A stretch of 64,000 nucleotides of DNA from Rhodobacteraceae bacterium LMO-JJ12 (GCA_021555075.1 JAKGBX010000002.1:1-64000); one strand, 5' to 3'; numbered from the stretch's first letter, positions 27,513-35,780 are shown. Numbers and translations are program-made. Notes: generated by a model from the letters alone, not told the origin.

Positions 27513-28334
27513 ATGTCACAGCCACCTATCCTGTTTGATCGTCAGGCCCTCGCCCTCAATCGCGCACGCGCGGCGAAGCGGTTTGAATCGTTTCTGCACA
27601 CCATCGCCGCCGATGAACTCAAGCATCGGCTTTCCATGGTTAATAAATCGTTTAATGCACCGGTGATTGTGACAGGTCATGGCGATTTCTGGGCTGAAGA
27701 GATGCCGGGGATGGGGATTGTCGAAGATGACGACGTGCTGGCTCTTACTCCTGGCGCGCATGATCTTGTCATCCACGCGATGGCGTTGCACTGGGCCAAC
27801 GATCCGGTTGGTCAATTGATTCAAAGCTTGCGTGCGCTGAAACCCGATGGGCTGTTCATGGCGGTGAGCTTTGGCGGCCAGACGCTTCATGAGTTGCGCG
27901 CCGCGCTGGCACAGGCCGAAGCCGAAGTGGCGGGCGGGCTTTCGCCGCGCATTGCGCCGATGGCAGAGATTCGCGATCAGGGTGCGTTGTTGCAAAGGGC
28001 GGGGTTTGCGCTTCCCGTGGCGGACAGCCTGACGCTGAACACCAGCTATGAGTCCGCGTGGCACCTGATGCGTGAGCTGAGTGCAATGGGTGAGCAGAGC
28101 GCGCTTGTAGCGCGCCCGCGCCGCTTTACGCAGCGGGCTGTTCTTGAACGCGCCGCAACCCTTTATCAAGATGCCTTTCCTGAAGAAAATGGCCGTGTGC
28201 AGGCCACATTCGAATTAATTTTTCTGGCCGGATGGGCGCCAGACCCCAGCCAGCAGCAGCCTTTGCGCCCCGGATCGGCGAAATCGCGACTTGCGGATGC
28301 GTTGGGGGCGTTTGAGATCCCGCTGAAGGATTGA
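27513..28334 (+). CDS. BioC/NDUFAF5-like SAM-dependent methyltransferase
   Basis: 273 residues from the ATG at 27513. The start FDRQALALNRARAAKRFESFL closely resembles the NDUFAF5-type family, whose mitochondrial member hydroxylates an Arg of complex I subunit NDUFS7. HDLVIHAMALHWANDPVGQL and ALKPDGLFMAVSFGGQTLHELR are the later methyltransferase motifs. The classical glycine-rich SAM motif is weak (VIVTGHGDFW). Alternatives are BioC (biotin synthesis) or an assembly factor; no biotin genes are near. The next gene is hemH, 55 bases on. Confidence 0.82.
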   Translation: MSQPPILFDRQALALNRARAAKRFESFLHTIAADELKHRLSMVNKSFNAPVIVTGHGDFWAEEMPGMGIVEDDDVLALTPGAHDLVIHAMALHWANDPVGQLIQSLRALKPDGLFMAVSFGGQTLHELRAALAQAEAEVAGGLSPRIAPMAEIRDQGALLQRAGFALPVADSLTLNTSYESAWHLMRELSAMGEQSALVARPRRFTQRAVLERAATLYQDAFPEENGRVQATFELIFLAGWAPDPSQQQPLRPGSAKSRLADALGAFEIPLKD

Positions 28335-28389
28335 CCCGGACGCTACACCCCCTATGTCAACATGAAGCAACTTCAGACAGGGAATATGG

Positions 28390-29454
28390 ATGACTATTGA
28401 GACAAAACCCGGCTTTGACGTTGCGCATGCGCCGACAGATCATCCCGCACTACCGTCTGAGAAGACAGGTATTCTTATTGCCAATCTGGGAACGCCCGAT
28501 GGCTATGATTATTGGTCGATGCGGCGGTATTTGAACGAATTCCTCTCGGACCGGCGGGTGGTCGACTATCCTGTGTGGAAGTGGCAGCCGCTTTTACAAT
28601 TGATTATCCTGTCGAAACGGCCATTTACCTCCGGTGCGGCGTACAAATCGATCTGGAATGAAGACAAGGGTGAAAGCCCGTTGTTGACCATCACCAAAGA
28701 GCAGACGGCTGCAATCGCAAGGGAGATGCACAGTCGTTTCGGCGATAGTGTGATGGTCGATTTTTGCATGCGCTACGGTAATCCTTCGACTGAATCAAAG
28801 GTGCGTGAAATGGTGGCAGCGGGGTGTTCCAGGCTGCTCTTCTTTCCGCTCTATCCGCAGTATGCAGGCGCCACAACAGCAACGGCCAATGATCAGTTCT
28901 TCCGCGCCTTGATGAAAGAAAAGTGGCAACCCTCCGCGCGCACCGTTCCGGCCTATTTTGAGAATCCGAAGTATATTGATGCGCTGGCCCAGTCGATTGA
29001 GCGGGCCTATGACGGGGCAAAGATCAGACCTGAACTGCTCGTTGTGTCCTATCACGGGATGCCACAGCGCTATCTTCGGGAAGGCGATCCCTATCATTGC
29101 CAGTGCCAGAAAACCACGCGACTTCTAAAAGAGCGTCTCGGGTGGGACGACACGAGTATCACCACAACATTTCAGTCGGTTTTTGGCCGCGAGGAATGGT
29201 TGCAGCCCTATACGGTGAAAGAGGTGGCGCGATTGGCAAAAGAAGAAGGTAAGACCAATATCGCGGTGATTGCGCCGGCGTTTGCCGCCGATTGCATCGA
29301 AACGCTGGAAGAAATCAACGAAGAAATCTGCGACAGCTTTGTCGAAGCAGGCGGAAAGGACTTTCTCTATATCAGCTGCCTGAACGATGATGCCGCTCAT
29401 ATTCAGGTGCTTTCCGATGTGATTTCCGAAAATATCAAGGGCTGGGCGATCTGA
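28390..29454 (+). CDS. hemH: Ferrochelatase
   Basis: 354 residues. Family signatures: ILIANLGTPDGYDYWSMRRY near the N-terminus, the metal-site His in VVSYHGMPQRYLREGDPYHC (about 218), and the late Glu-rich PAFAADCIETLEEINEE. It inserts ferrous iron into protoporphyrin IX at the inner membrane face to make haem. It could be co-transcribed with the preceding methyltransferase. A symmetrical terminator lies 27 bases after the stop. No other hem genes are near. Confidence 0.97.
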   Translation: MTIETKPGFDVAHAPTDHPALPSEKTGILIANLGTPDGYDYWSMRRYLNEFLSDRRVVDYPVWKWQPLLQLIILSKRPFTSGAAYKSIWNEDKGESPLLTITKEQTAAIAREMHSRFGDSVMVDFCMRYGNPSTESKVREMVAAGCSRLLFFPLYPQYAGATTATANDQFFRALMKEKWQPSARTVPAYFENPKYIDALAQSIERAYDGAKIRPELLVVSYHGMPQRYLREGDPYHCQCQKTTRLLKERLGWDDTSITTTFQSVFGREEWLQPYTVKEVARLAKEEGKTNIAVIAPAFAADCIETLEEINEEICDSFVEAGGKDFLYISCLNDDAAHIQVLSDVISENIKGWAI

Positions 29455-29480
29455 AGCGTCGTCCGTAAGATAGGCAAAAG

Positions 29481-29508
29481 AAAAGGCGGTGGAAAACCAC
29501 CGCCTTTT
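29481..29508. terminator. Bidirectional terminator between hemH and the 59-residue protein gene
   Basis: A perfect 12-bp stem AAAAGGCGGTGG (29481-29492) / CCACCGCCTTTT (29497-29508) with an AAAA loop. T-runs are present on both strands, so it can end both hemH and the converging small gene. Confidence 0.92.
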
Positions 29509-29532
29509 CAAACTTAACAGTAGCTGGACGTA

Positions 29533-29712
29533 TCAGTCCATTGCCACCGCAACGATTGCCGCCAGAACCAGCAGCGGAATGATGATGCCAGCAGACGAGC
29601 TAGCAGCTTCTTCCACGATAACCGGGGCTTCGATGATAGGGTCGGCCATAGAGCCGGCATATGCGGTCGAAGCAGCAGCGGTCAGAGCAGCAGCGAGAAC
29701 GAGTTTCTTCAT
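29533..29712 (-). CDS. Small secreted/membrane protein, 59 residues, unknown function
   Basis: Starts at the ATG at 29712 with an AGGA site eight bases before it. A signal peptide (MKKLVLAAALTAAASTAYA) is followed by an acidic linker (DPIIEAPVIVEE) and one C-terminal membrane segment (GIIIPLLVLAAIVAVAMD). The mature protein would be about 40 residues, a single-span membrane peptide with an outside N-terminus. I do not recognise a function. The gene has its own leader hairpin and a terminator, so it is probably a monocistronic, perhaps highly expressed gene. Confidence 0.75.
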   Translation of the reverse strand: MKKLVLAAALTAAASTAYAGSMADPIIEAPVIVEEAASSSAGIIIPLLVLAAIVAVAMD

Positions 29713-29730
29713 AGTATCCTCCAGAAATTC

Positions 29731-29766
29731 GCTTGCCGTCTCAAACCCATAGGGCCAACGGCAAGC
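29731..29766 (-). promoter_or_regulatory. Leader inverted repeat of the 59-residue protein gene
   Basis: A 9-bp perfect inverted repeat GCTTGCCGT (29731-29739) / ACGGCAAGC (29758-29766) with an inner CCC/GGG pairing, placed just upstream of the ribosome-binding site. In the mRNA it forms a stem-loop that could stabilise the message or control translation; as DNA it could be an operator. Confidence 0.6.
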
Positions 29767-29861
29767 ACCCAAGACTTACCTCGTGACTCTCTCTAACCAG
29801 CAAAATTCGGGGAATGCAAACCCAACTTGTGGCTCTTAGGGCAGAGGCGCGCAAAATGTCG

Positions 29862-30458
29862 TCAAATTAGCAACACTTGCGTGCCTATGGTGCACATAGC
29901 GAACAGTTCAGAGATGTGTTCGTTGTAGAGCCCGATGCATCCGTTGGAGGATCGACGGCCAATCTTGCGCGTGTCATGCGTGCCGTGAATGCGGTAATAG
30001 GTCCAACTGAGATACATTGCATGGGTGCCCAGCGGGTTGTCAGGGCCAGGGCCTACAAATTCCGGCCATTCCGGGTTGCGCTTACGCATGGCCGGAGTCG
30101 GACGCCAGCTGGGTCCGACCACCTTGCGCACGACACTGGTTCGACCGCGGCGCGTCAGATCTTCAGTAAGTGGAACGCTCGTCGGATAGAGCTTGTAGGT
30201 CGAATGATCTTCCGACCAGAAGTGAAGCGCCCGCGAGGTGATGTCGACCAATACCGCGCCGTTGTTGAGATTGTTAAAGTAAGGCTCCCAGCTAAGTGAG
30301 CGGAAGCTAGAAATATTGCGCCGGACGGTCTCGCTGATGTCACGCTCAACTTCAGTGGTACTGTCGTTATCGACAGCCCGCACGATTGAGGGTGTTGCAA
30401 TCATTGCGGCACCGCTTGCAAGGAAGCCGCGGCGATTGAGTTTTCCATAATCTTTCAT
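29862..30458 (-). CDS. Tat-exported L,D-transpeptidase (YkuD domain)
   Basis: 198 residues from the ATG at 30458. The N-terminus NRRGFLASGAAMIA is a twin-arginine signal with a short hydrophobic core. The YkuD catalytic region is near the C-terminus: IHGTHDTRKIGRRSSNGCIGL, where His and Cys are spaced as in the family HGT-x-SxGC motif (SNGC here instead of SHGC, with a conserved change of the neighbouring His to Asn). L,D-transpeptidases make 3-3 crosslinks or anchor proteins to peptidoglycan. GPGPDNPLGTHAMYLSW is the typical preceding motif. Divergent from a CAP-domain lipoprotein. Confidence 0.87.
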   Translation of the reverse strand: MKDYGKLNRRGFLASGAAMIATPSIVRAVDNDSTTEVERDISETVRRNISSFRSLSWEPYFNNLNNGAVLVDITSRALHFWSEDHSTYKLYPTSVPLTEDLTRRGRTSVVRKVVGPSWRPTPAMRKRNPEWPEFVGPGPDNPLGTHAMYLSWTYYRIHGTHDTRKIGRRSSNGCIGLYNEHISELFAMCTIGTQVLLI

Positions 30459-30626
30459 CTCGTCATCCTTTTGGCTGACCATGAATGCCAGAGTTATGGC
30501 ATATTATGGCTCGAATGCCGCAGTCGCAAATCAAACCTCCGTCAATTGGCCGACTCACGCTTATGTGGGTTTGAATGGCAACGCCGGGCGGGTTATGGCA
30601 TATAAAGTTTAATTGGATGGTATGAA
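30459..30626. promoter_or_regulatory. Divergent intergenic region with repeated GTTATGGCATAT
   Basis: Between the L,D-transpeptidase and CAP genes. GTTATGGCATAT occurs twice in direct orientation, at 30493-30504 and 30592-30603. The first copy also forms an inverted repeat ATGCCA (30485-30490) / TGGCAT (30497-30502). The arrangement suggests an operator or promoter elements serving the two genes. Confidence 0.45.
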
Positions 30627-31139
30627 ATGGCGCGACTTCTCGGTGTTCTGGTCTCTCTTTTGCTGGTTCTTCAAGCTTGCACAAGTACAACTTCCCCGCA
30701 AATGGGGGCCGACGGCAAGCCATTGCCGCGGCTTTATCGCATTTCGGCAGGATCAACGGCCAAGATTCAGTATCGGGTGCTCGATTCTGTAAATGCGTTG
30801 CGCCAGGCGGCTGGCGTGCCGGCGATTCAGCTTGATGCCAAGCTAAATGCGGCTGCTGCAACGCATGCGCGCGATATGTCGGTGCAAAACCGCCCGTGGC
30901 ATTTTGGGTCTGATGGGTCTTCCCCGATCGATCGTGTTGCCCGCGTAGGCTATCCCGGCGCGATGCTGGGTGAAACGATTTCTGAAACCTACGAAACCGA
31001 GCTTGAAACGCTGGGTGCGTGGATGGAGCAGCCTGACACCCGGGCTGTCATCCTTGATAAGCGCGCGGCCAACATGGGTTTTGCATGGTTTCAGGAGCGC
31101 AATGGCAAGATCTGGTGGACGATGCTGATCGGTTCCTGA
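30627..31139 (+). CDS. CAP/SCP-domain lipoprotein
   Basis: 170 residues. The lipobox is LVLQAC (Cys at about 18), so the mature protein should be anchored to a membrane. The CAP (cysteine-rich secretory/allergen/PR-1) domain covers about 45-170, with LDSVNALRQAAGVPAIQLD, AAATHARDMSVQNRPWHFGS (His pair of the CAP cavity) and NMGFAWFQERNGKIWWTMLIG. CAP domains in bacteria are associated with cell-wall and spore-surface functions, though no catalytic role is established. It lies between two L,D-transpeptidase-fold genes. Confidence 0.87.
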   Translation: MARLLGVLVSLLLVLQACTSTTSPQMGADGKPLPRLYRISAGSTAKIQYRVLDSVNALRQAAGVPAIQLDAKLNAAAATHARDMSVQNRPWHFGSDGSSPIDRVARVGYPGAMLGETISETYETELETLGAWMEQPDTRAVILDKRAANMGFAWFQERNGKIWWTMLIGS

Positions 31140-31148
31140 TGCTTCTGC

Positions 31149-31640
31149 CTAGGGACGGATCGTGATTGGCGTGCCGTCGCGCACCATCGCATAGATTTCT
31201 TCGATTTCCCGATTGGTCACGGCGATGCAACCTGCTGTCCAGTCGCGCCCCCCCTTTCGGTTCTTCCAAGGACGGCCGTGAATAAAGATATCGCCCCCTG
31301 GGCTCTTGCCAATGGAGCGCGCGAATTCGCGATCCTGATTGTTGGGATAAGAAATGCCAATCGATAGGTGGAATTCGCTGTTGGGGTTGCGTCGGTCGAT
31401 TCGGTATTCGCCTTCTGGCGTGCGTCCATCCCCTTCGAACGCCTTATGCTCCGTGGGCGCAAAACCGAGACCGACCGAATAGCTCTTGAGAACCTGATCG
31501 TGGTGCAAAAGGTGCATTTTCCGCTCGCCCTTGGCGACCAGAACTCGGGTCACCTCGGGGCCGTTATAGGTCTTGAATTTGCTGCAACCTGCCACCGTGG
31601 CGACAAGTAGCACTGCCAAGAGAATCTGGAAAATACGCAT
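31149..31640 (-). CDS. L,D-transpeptidase family lipoprotein (YkuD)
   Basis: 163 residues from the ATG at 31640 (MRIFQILLAVLLVATVAGCSKF); the lipobox VAGC fixes this start over the longer upstream frame. The YkuD domain shows KAFEGDGRTPEGEYRIDRRN and the catalytic FIHGRPWKNRKGG followed by DWTAGCIAVTN, with His and Cys in place. The sequence resembles the ErfK-like peptidoglycan transpeptidase/amidase enzymes that handle stem peptides. Convergent with the CAP gene, nine bases apart. Substrate not predictable. Confidence 0.88.
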   Translation of the reverse strand: MRIFQILLAVLLVATVAGCSKFKTYNGPEVTRVLVAKGERKMHLLHHDQVLKSYSVGLGFAPTEHKAFEGDGRTPEGEYRIDRRNPNSEFHLSIGISYPNNQDREFARSIGKSPGGDIFIHGRPWKNRKGGRDWTAGCIAVTNREIEEIYAMVRDGTPITIRP

Positions 31641-31713
31641 ATCGCTGTCCGTCGATTTGATTTTCGGCAGTCTTACTGAAATTTCGGTGCCCAAAGTAGC
31701 TCTTTTTTGATAA

Positions 31714-32961
31714 TCACGCCGATGTGAGGGTGAAGCTGGCCGCCAATTCAACATGCGAGGACCAGCGGAACTGATCGACGATCTGTACCCAATCAAGCAC
31801 ATAGCCCGAATTTACCAGCGTTCTGGCATCGCGTGCGAAGGTGATCGGATTGCAGGAGACATACGCAACCTTTGCAATATGCGCCTGCGCTAACTCGGTA
31901 ATCTGTGCTTCGGCCCCGGCGCGCGGTGGATCGATAACACAAGCGTCAAAACTGGCCAATTCGTCGGACAGGAGCGGGCGGCGGAAGAGATCACGGGCCT
32001 CGCTGGTGACAGATTTGAGACCCAAAGCCTTGCGCCAGCCTTGGTCGAGCGCGTGTATCATCGCCTGACTACCCTCAACCGCATGAACCTCGGCGTGTTC
32101 CGCCAGCGGCAGAGCAAAGGTACCGCATCCGGCAAAAAGATCGGCAATACGCGCGGCGTCCTCGGTGATCTCGCTTACGGCCGAGAGCAATGCGGCTTCT
32201 CCTGAAAGTGTTGCTTGAAGGAACGCCCCTGGCGGGGGAACAACGCTCGCTTTGCCAAAATTCTGCATGGGCGAACGGTGTGTCGCAATGATCTCTCCAT
32301 TCCATGCCAGTCGGGCCAGATCGAATCGCCCCGCCTCCTGCGCCAGATTGACCAGCATCGGGCCGTCTGCGGGCAAGCCGCCTTGCACGGCGACATCCAG
32401 CCCGGCCTTTGAGAGCGTGGCCGTCACGCTCAGCTCGCCTCTTCGGCTTGCCCCGATGCGTGCAAGGGATTCGGCAATGGACAGCGTTGGCATCAGCTTG
32501 GGATGCAGCAACTTGCAATCCGAAACTTCGATGATCACATCAGAGGCGCGGGCGTGAAACCCGGCCATAGCGCCCTTTTTGGTTCGACGCGCGGAGATCG
32601 TCGCACGTCTGCGCGAATGGGGTTCACAGGTTATCAGAGGGCGAAAATCGGTTTCGAGACCCTGCGCATGCAGTGCATATACGACCAGATCGTGTTTCCA
32701 GCTTTCCACGAACGAATCGGCAGCGTGTTGAAGCTGACAACCGCCGCAGGATTTGAAGTGACGGCAGGGCGGCGAAACGCGGGTTGGCGATGGCGTGACC
32801 ACTTTGATGTTGGTCAGGGAGGACCCGCTCAATACGCCCGAAACGGTTTCGCCCGGCAGAGTAAGCGGGGCAAATATCGGCCCGTCTGCTATACCGTCGC
32901 CGTGCAGGCCCAACCGCTCGATCAAAATAGTGCTTTCTTCTGATCCGCCCATGCCGCTCAC
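31714..32961 (-). CDS. TrmA/RlmD-type RNA (uracil-5-)-methyltransferase family protein
   Basis: 415 residues. The start is the GTG at 32961, overlapping the cca stop (GTGA); an ATG three codons later is possible. An iron-sulfur Cys set is present: CRHFKSCGGCQ plus the later Cys in SDCKLLHP. The methyltransferase domain has ADLFAGCGTFALPLAEHAE, DPPRAGAEAQ and the catalytic VSCNPITFARD (Cys nucleophile). The family makes 5-methyluridine in tRNA (TrmA) or 23S rRNA (RlmC/RlmD); I cannot say which. Last gene of the hslO operon. Confidence 0.9.
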   Translation of the reverse strand: MSGMGGSEESTILIERLGLHGDGIADGPIFAPLTLPGETVSGVLSGSSLTNIKVVTPSPTRVSPPCRHFKSCGGCQLQHAADSFVESWKHDLVVYALHAQGLETDFRPLITCEPHSRRRATISARRTKKGAMAGFHARASDVIIEVSDCKLLHPKLMPTLSIAESLARIGASRRGELSVTATLSKAGLDVAVQGGLPADGPMLVNLAQEAGRFDLARLAWNGEIIATHRSPMQNFGKASVVPPPGAFLQATLSGEAALLSAVSEITEDAARIADLFAGCGTFALPLAEHAEVHAVEGSQAMIHALDQGWRKALGLKSVTSEARDLFRRPLLSDELASFDACVIDPPRAGAEAQITELAQAHIAKVAYVSCNPITFARDARTLVNSGYVLDWVQIVDQFRWSSHVELAASFTLTSA

Positions 32962-34118
32962 TCTTCCGGTGTTCCCAAAAGCTCTGCAGCGCTAAGAGCA
33001 AAGCCGGAATTGATCCATTCGGTTTCGAGCTGTTTAAGCCGCTGACCGAGTGCCGGGCCCGAAAGTTCGGGCATCAGATCGGCGGGTTTCACGGGAAACC
33101 GTGCCAACGCGCCACTTTGGCAATCGGCCAAAGATTCCTCGGCAAGTGGTGTTTCGAGCAGTGCAGCTCTAAGCAGGAGGATGTCACGAGCTTGATCAAA
33201 ACCGAAGAAATACCCCAACCGCATGGGGATTTCGGCGCTTTCTGACCCAGCACGGAGAACGGATAGTCTTTGAGCCTCTTTCTTGGAGAGACGGAACCGG
33301 CTGATTGGATCTTCGCCACCGATCACCGCAAGTCGTCTTAGCGCGTCTGGCGCGATGTCATGCAGCGTTTCGAGATGCACAAGCGGGCCGATCGCCTTGT
33401 CATCGGCACCGGGCAGAATGCGGTGTAATACGCCTGTTGCCCGCATCGCCGCTAAGGATTGCGCAGGGTCCGGGGCGCCGAGCAGCTTTTTCATCTCCGC
33501 TCCAACACGCTCATGTGACAGACGATCAAGCCCCTCCAGATTCTGCGCAATCGCGGCCAAACCGTCTTGATCCAACCCACCTTGGGGGTCGCCATACCAA
33601 GCGTGGAACCGGAAAAACCGCAGCGTTCTGAGGTAGTCTTCACGAATCCGGTCATCTGCGTTTTCAATGAAACGAACATACCTGACCTGAAGGTCGCCAA
33701 GCCCGCCCAGCGGATCGATAACCGTGCCAGAGGCATCGGCATAAAGCGCGTTCATGGTAAAATCACGACGGCGCGCATCATCTGCTACATTGTTTGAAAA
33801 CGCGACAACGGCGCGGCGGCCGTCGGTTTCGACATCGTGGCGAAAGGTGGTCAATTCGTGCGGAATACCCTTGGCAATCACGGTAACAGTGCCATGATCT
33901 ATACCGGTAGGAACAACCTTGAAGCCTGCCTGGGTCTGGATTTCCGTTACCACCTCTGGGGTGGCGTCAGTTGCTATGTCGATATCTCCCACCGGCACGC
34001 CGAGAAGGGCGTTGCGCACGCACCCTCCGACGAACAACGCCTGATAACCTGCATTTTCAAGCGCATGGCAAACCGCTTGGGTGTGTGGGTTGGTTAGCCA
34101 TTCGCCGGTGATATTCAT
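32958..34118 (-). CDS. tRNA CCA-adding enzyme / poly(A) polymerase family
   Basis: 386 residues from the ATG at 34118, which overlaps the Nudix stop (ATGA). The nucleotidyltransferase core has VGGCVRNALLGVPVGDIDIATDA (given here as GGCVRNALLG and DIDIATDA), then RRDFTMNALYAD, and REDYLRTLRFFRFHAWYG. It adds or repairs the 3' CCA end of tRNAs, or poly(A) tails; the alphaproteobacterial members are generally called CCA nucleotidyltransferases. Residues beyond 250 are less conserved and lack an HD domain. Inside a heat-shock-controlled operon, a tRNA-repair role under stress is plausible. Confidence 0.9.
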   Translation of the reverse strand: MNITGEWLTNPHTQAVCHALENAGYQALFVGGCVRNALLGVPVGDIDIATDATPEVVTEIQTQAGFKVVPTGIDHGTVTVIAKGIPHELTTFRHDVETDGRRAVVAFSNNVADDARRRDFTMNALYADASGTVIDPLGGLGDLQVRYVRFIENADDRIREDYLRTLRFFRFHAWYGDPQGGLDQDGLAAIAQNLEGLDRLSHERVGAEMKKLLGAPDPAQSLAAMRATGVLHRILPGADDKAIGPLVHLETLHDIAPDALRRLAVIGGEDPISRFRLSKKEAQRLSVLRAGSESAEIPMRLGYFFGFDQARDILLLRAALLETPLAEESLADCQSGALARFPVKPADLMPELSGPALGQRLKQLETEWINSGFALSAAELLGTPEE

Positions 34119-34720
34119 TCCGCGCACATGCTGTTGGCCAAGCTGCATAGGATGCGAGCCGTTGCCCCCCAGATATAGTAGGGGCCGAACGGAACCGTGT
34201 AGTAATAGCGCCGCCGTCCGAGCCAATATCGCGATTGGATGCGATAGCGGTCGGGATTGCCGAGAAGATCGAGCGGCACTTGGAACACTTCATCGACTTC
34301 CTGCGGCTCGGGCAGGTATTCGAAAGGTGCGCGCACCCGCCCAAGGACTGGCGTAACGTTAAAACCAGTGACCGTTTCGTGCGAGGCCATCGTGCCCAGC
34401 ACTTCGACATTCGATGGAACGAGCCCGATTTCCTCATGCGCCTCTCGAAGCGCGGCTGCCACGGCATCGGCATCAGTATCGTCCTGTTTTCCACCGGGAA
34501 ACGCAATTTGACCGGGATGATGTTTCAACCCGGATGCGCGTTTTGTCAGGATGACTTCAACTTTATTTTCGCGCACAAGAAACGGCACCAGAACACCAGC
34601 CGGACGCAGTTTGCGACTTTCAGGCAGATCTGTTTCAGGGTTCAGATCGAAATCGGATGATGCCTTGGCACCGCGCGCCAGCGCGGCGGACACCATTTGA
34701 AGGGGATCAGACTGTGCCAT
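34115..34720 (-). CDS. Nudix hydrolase, CoA pyrophosphatase type
   Basis: 201 residues from the ATG at 34720, after a GGGA-type site; an ATG four codons upstream is also possible. The Nudix box is GGKQDDTDADAVAAALREAH then EEIGL (about 80-105). The preceding LTKRASGLKHHPGQIAFPGG matches the UPF0035/CoA-pyrophosphatase signature (LLTxRsxxlrxHxGqIaFPGG), which acts on CoA and derivatives. Overlaps hslO by 14 bases and cca by 4 bases, so strongly co-translated. Confidence 0.9.
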   Translation of the reverse strand: MAQSDPLQMVSAALARGAKASSDFDLNPETDLPESRKLRPAGVLVPFLVRENKVEVILTKRASGLKHHPGQIAFPGGKQDDTDADAVAAALREAHEEIGLVPSNVEVLGTMASHETVTGFNVTPVLGRVRAPFEYLPEPQEVDEVFQVPLDLLGNPDRYRIQSRYWLGRRRYYYTVPFGPYYIWGATARILCSLANSMCAE

Positions 34721-35705
34721 CCCCGTTCCCATCTGCTTCGAAGCCAACTGTTTTCGGGTCAAGATCATAGTGTTTTCCGCAGAACTGGCAGTCTGCGGTA
34801 ACGCGACCCTCATCGGTTGTCATTGTTTCAATGTCGCGCGCAGAATAGATCGACAGGCTTTGGCGCACCCGATCTTCCGAGCAGGTGCAGCCGAAGCGCA
34901 GCGTTTGCGAATCGAACACTCGGGGGCCTTCCTCGTGAAACAAGCGCACCAACAGTTCATTTGGCGGAACCATCGGACCGATCAACTCCAGATCTTCGAC
35001 GGTATCGAGCAGCATGTTTGCGCGTTTCCAGTTCTCGCCGTCATCCTCGTTCAGAAGATCGTCTGAACGCAGCAGGCGGGCGGCGGTTTCGTCTTCGATC
35101 GGTTTCAACAAGGGCGAAGACTTGGGCATATGTTGCAGCATCACACCGCCAGCGCGCCAATGTTCAGCAAGGCCGGGTTGGGTGGATTTCCCAAAGCCGA
35201 GTGAGAAACGCGTCGGAAGTTGTTCGGATTGGGCGAAGTATGCCTCGGCACAATCCGAAAGCGAGTTGCCTGCAATCGGCGTAATTCCCTGATAGGGTGT
35301 CATGCCCTCGCCTTGGTCGATCAGGACTGCGAAATAGCCCTCGCCAATCTGTTCAAACGGCTTACCAGAGGTGATTCGATCCTGATCAAAACTTGCGTAG
35401 GCACGTATCTTGGCGCTGCCGCCTTCTTCCTCGGGAGCAAAGTAATCAGTCGCGATCATCCGGACCGGACCTTTCGACTGCACTTGCAAAGACAGCTTCC
35501 AGCGAAGTTTTATCGTCTGACCGATCAGTGCGGTCAGCAATACCATTTCGGCGACAAGTGCCTCTACTGGGGCTGGGTAGTCGTGTTGGCTTAAAATGCC
35601 GCCAAGCACGCCATCAAGACGGGCAACGCGCCCGCGAATGTCTGATCTGTCAAGTTGGAACGGCAGGATCGTGTCGTCCCACGCGATTTTCTGTCCAAGC
35701 GTCAT
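34707..35705 (-). CDS. hslO: Redox-regulated chaperone Hsp33
   Basis: 332 residues. The C-terminal redox switch has FGCTCSEDRV (CxC) and ADCQFCGKHYDL (CxxC), the four zinc-binding Cys that oxidise to activate the holdase. Core motifs include GQGEGMTPYQGITPI-like sequence around residue 160 and MLQHMP. Hsp33 binds unfolding proteins during oxidative heat stress. A match to the RpoH promoter stands 40 bases upstream, so the hslO-Nudix-cca-methyltransferase unit should be heat-induced. Length is a little above the E. coli protein (292). Confidence 0.96.
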   Translation of the reverse strand: MTLGQKIAWDDTILPFQLDRSDIRGRVARLDGVLGGILSQHDYPAPVEALVAEMVLLTALIGQTIKLRWKLSLQVQSKGPVRMIATDYFAPEEEGGSAKIRAYASFDQDRITSGKPFEQIGEGYFAVLIDQGEGMTPYQGITPIAGNSLSDCAEAYFAQSEQLPTRFSLGFGKSTQPGLAEHWRAGGVMLQHMPKSSPLLKPIEDETAARLLRSDDLLNEDDGENWKRANMLLDTVEDLELIGPMVPPNELLVRLFHEEGPRVFDSQTLRFGCTCSEDRVRQSLSIYSARDIETMTTDEGRVTADCQFCGKHYDLDPKTVGFEADGNGDGTV

Positions 35706-35744
35706 GGGGTTTCCTTAAAGGCCGGGTGTTGGCATATCGCGTTG

Positions 35745-35772
35745 ATATAGGGCCGACAAGGGGGGCTCCAAG
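35745..35772 (-). promoter_or_regulatory. RpoH heat-shock promoter of hslO
   Basis: On the minus strand CTTG (35772-35769), 17 bases, CCTATAT (35751-35745), 40 bases before the hslO start. The form and spacing match the dnaK promoter in this window and the alphaproteobacterial RpoH consensus. Its -35 part overlaps the AAGGAG ribosome-binding site (35770-35775) of the divergent Nudix gene. Confidence 0.8.
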
Positions 35773-35780
35773 GAGAGTGG

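Noticed and set aside
26700-27550. Replication origin at the skew turn
   Set aside because: I saw no DnaA-box cluster or AT-rich unwinding region at 27 kb, so I list the skew turn only as a lead, not as an origin feature.
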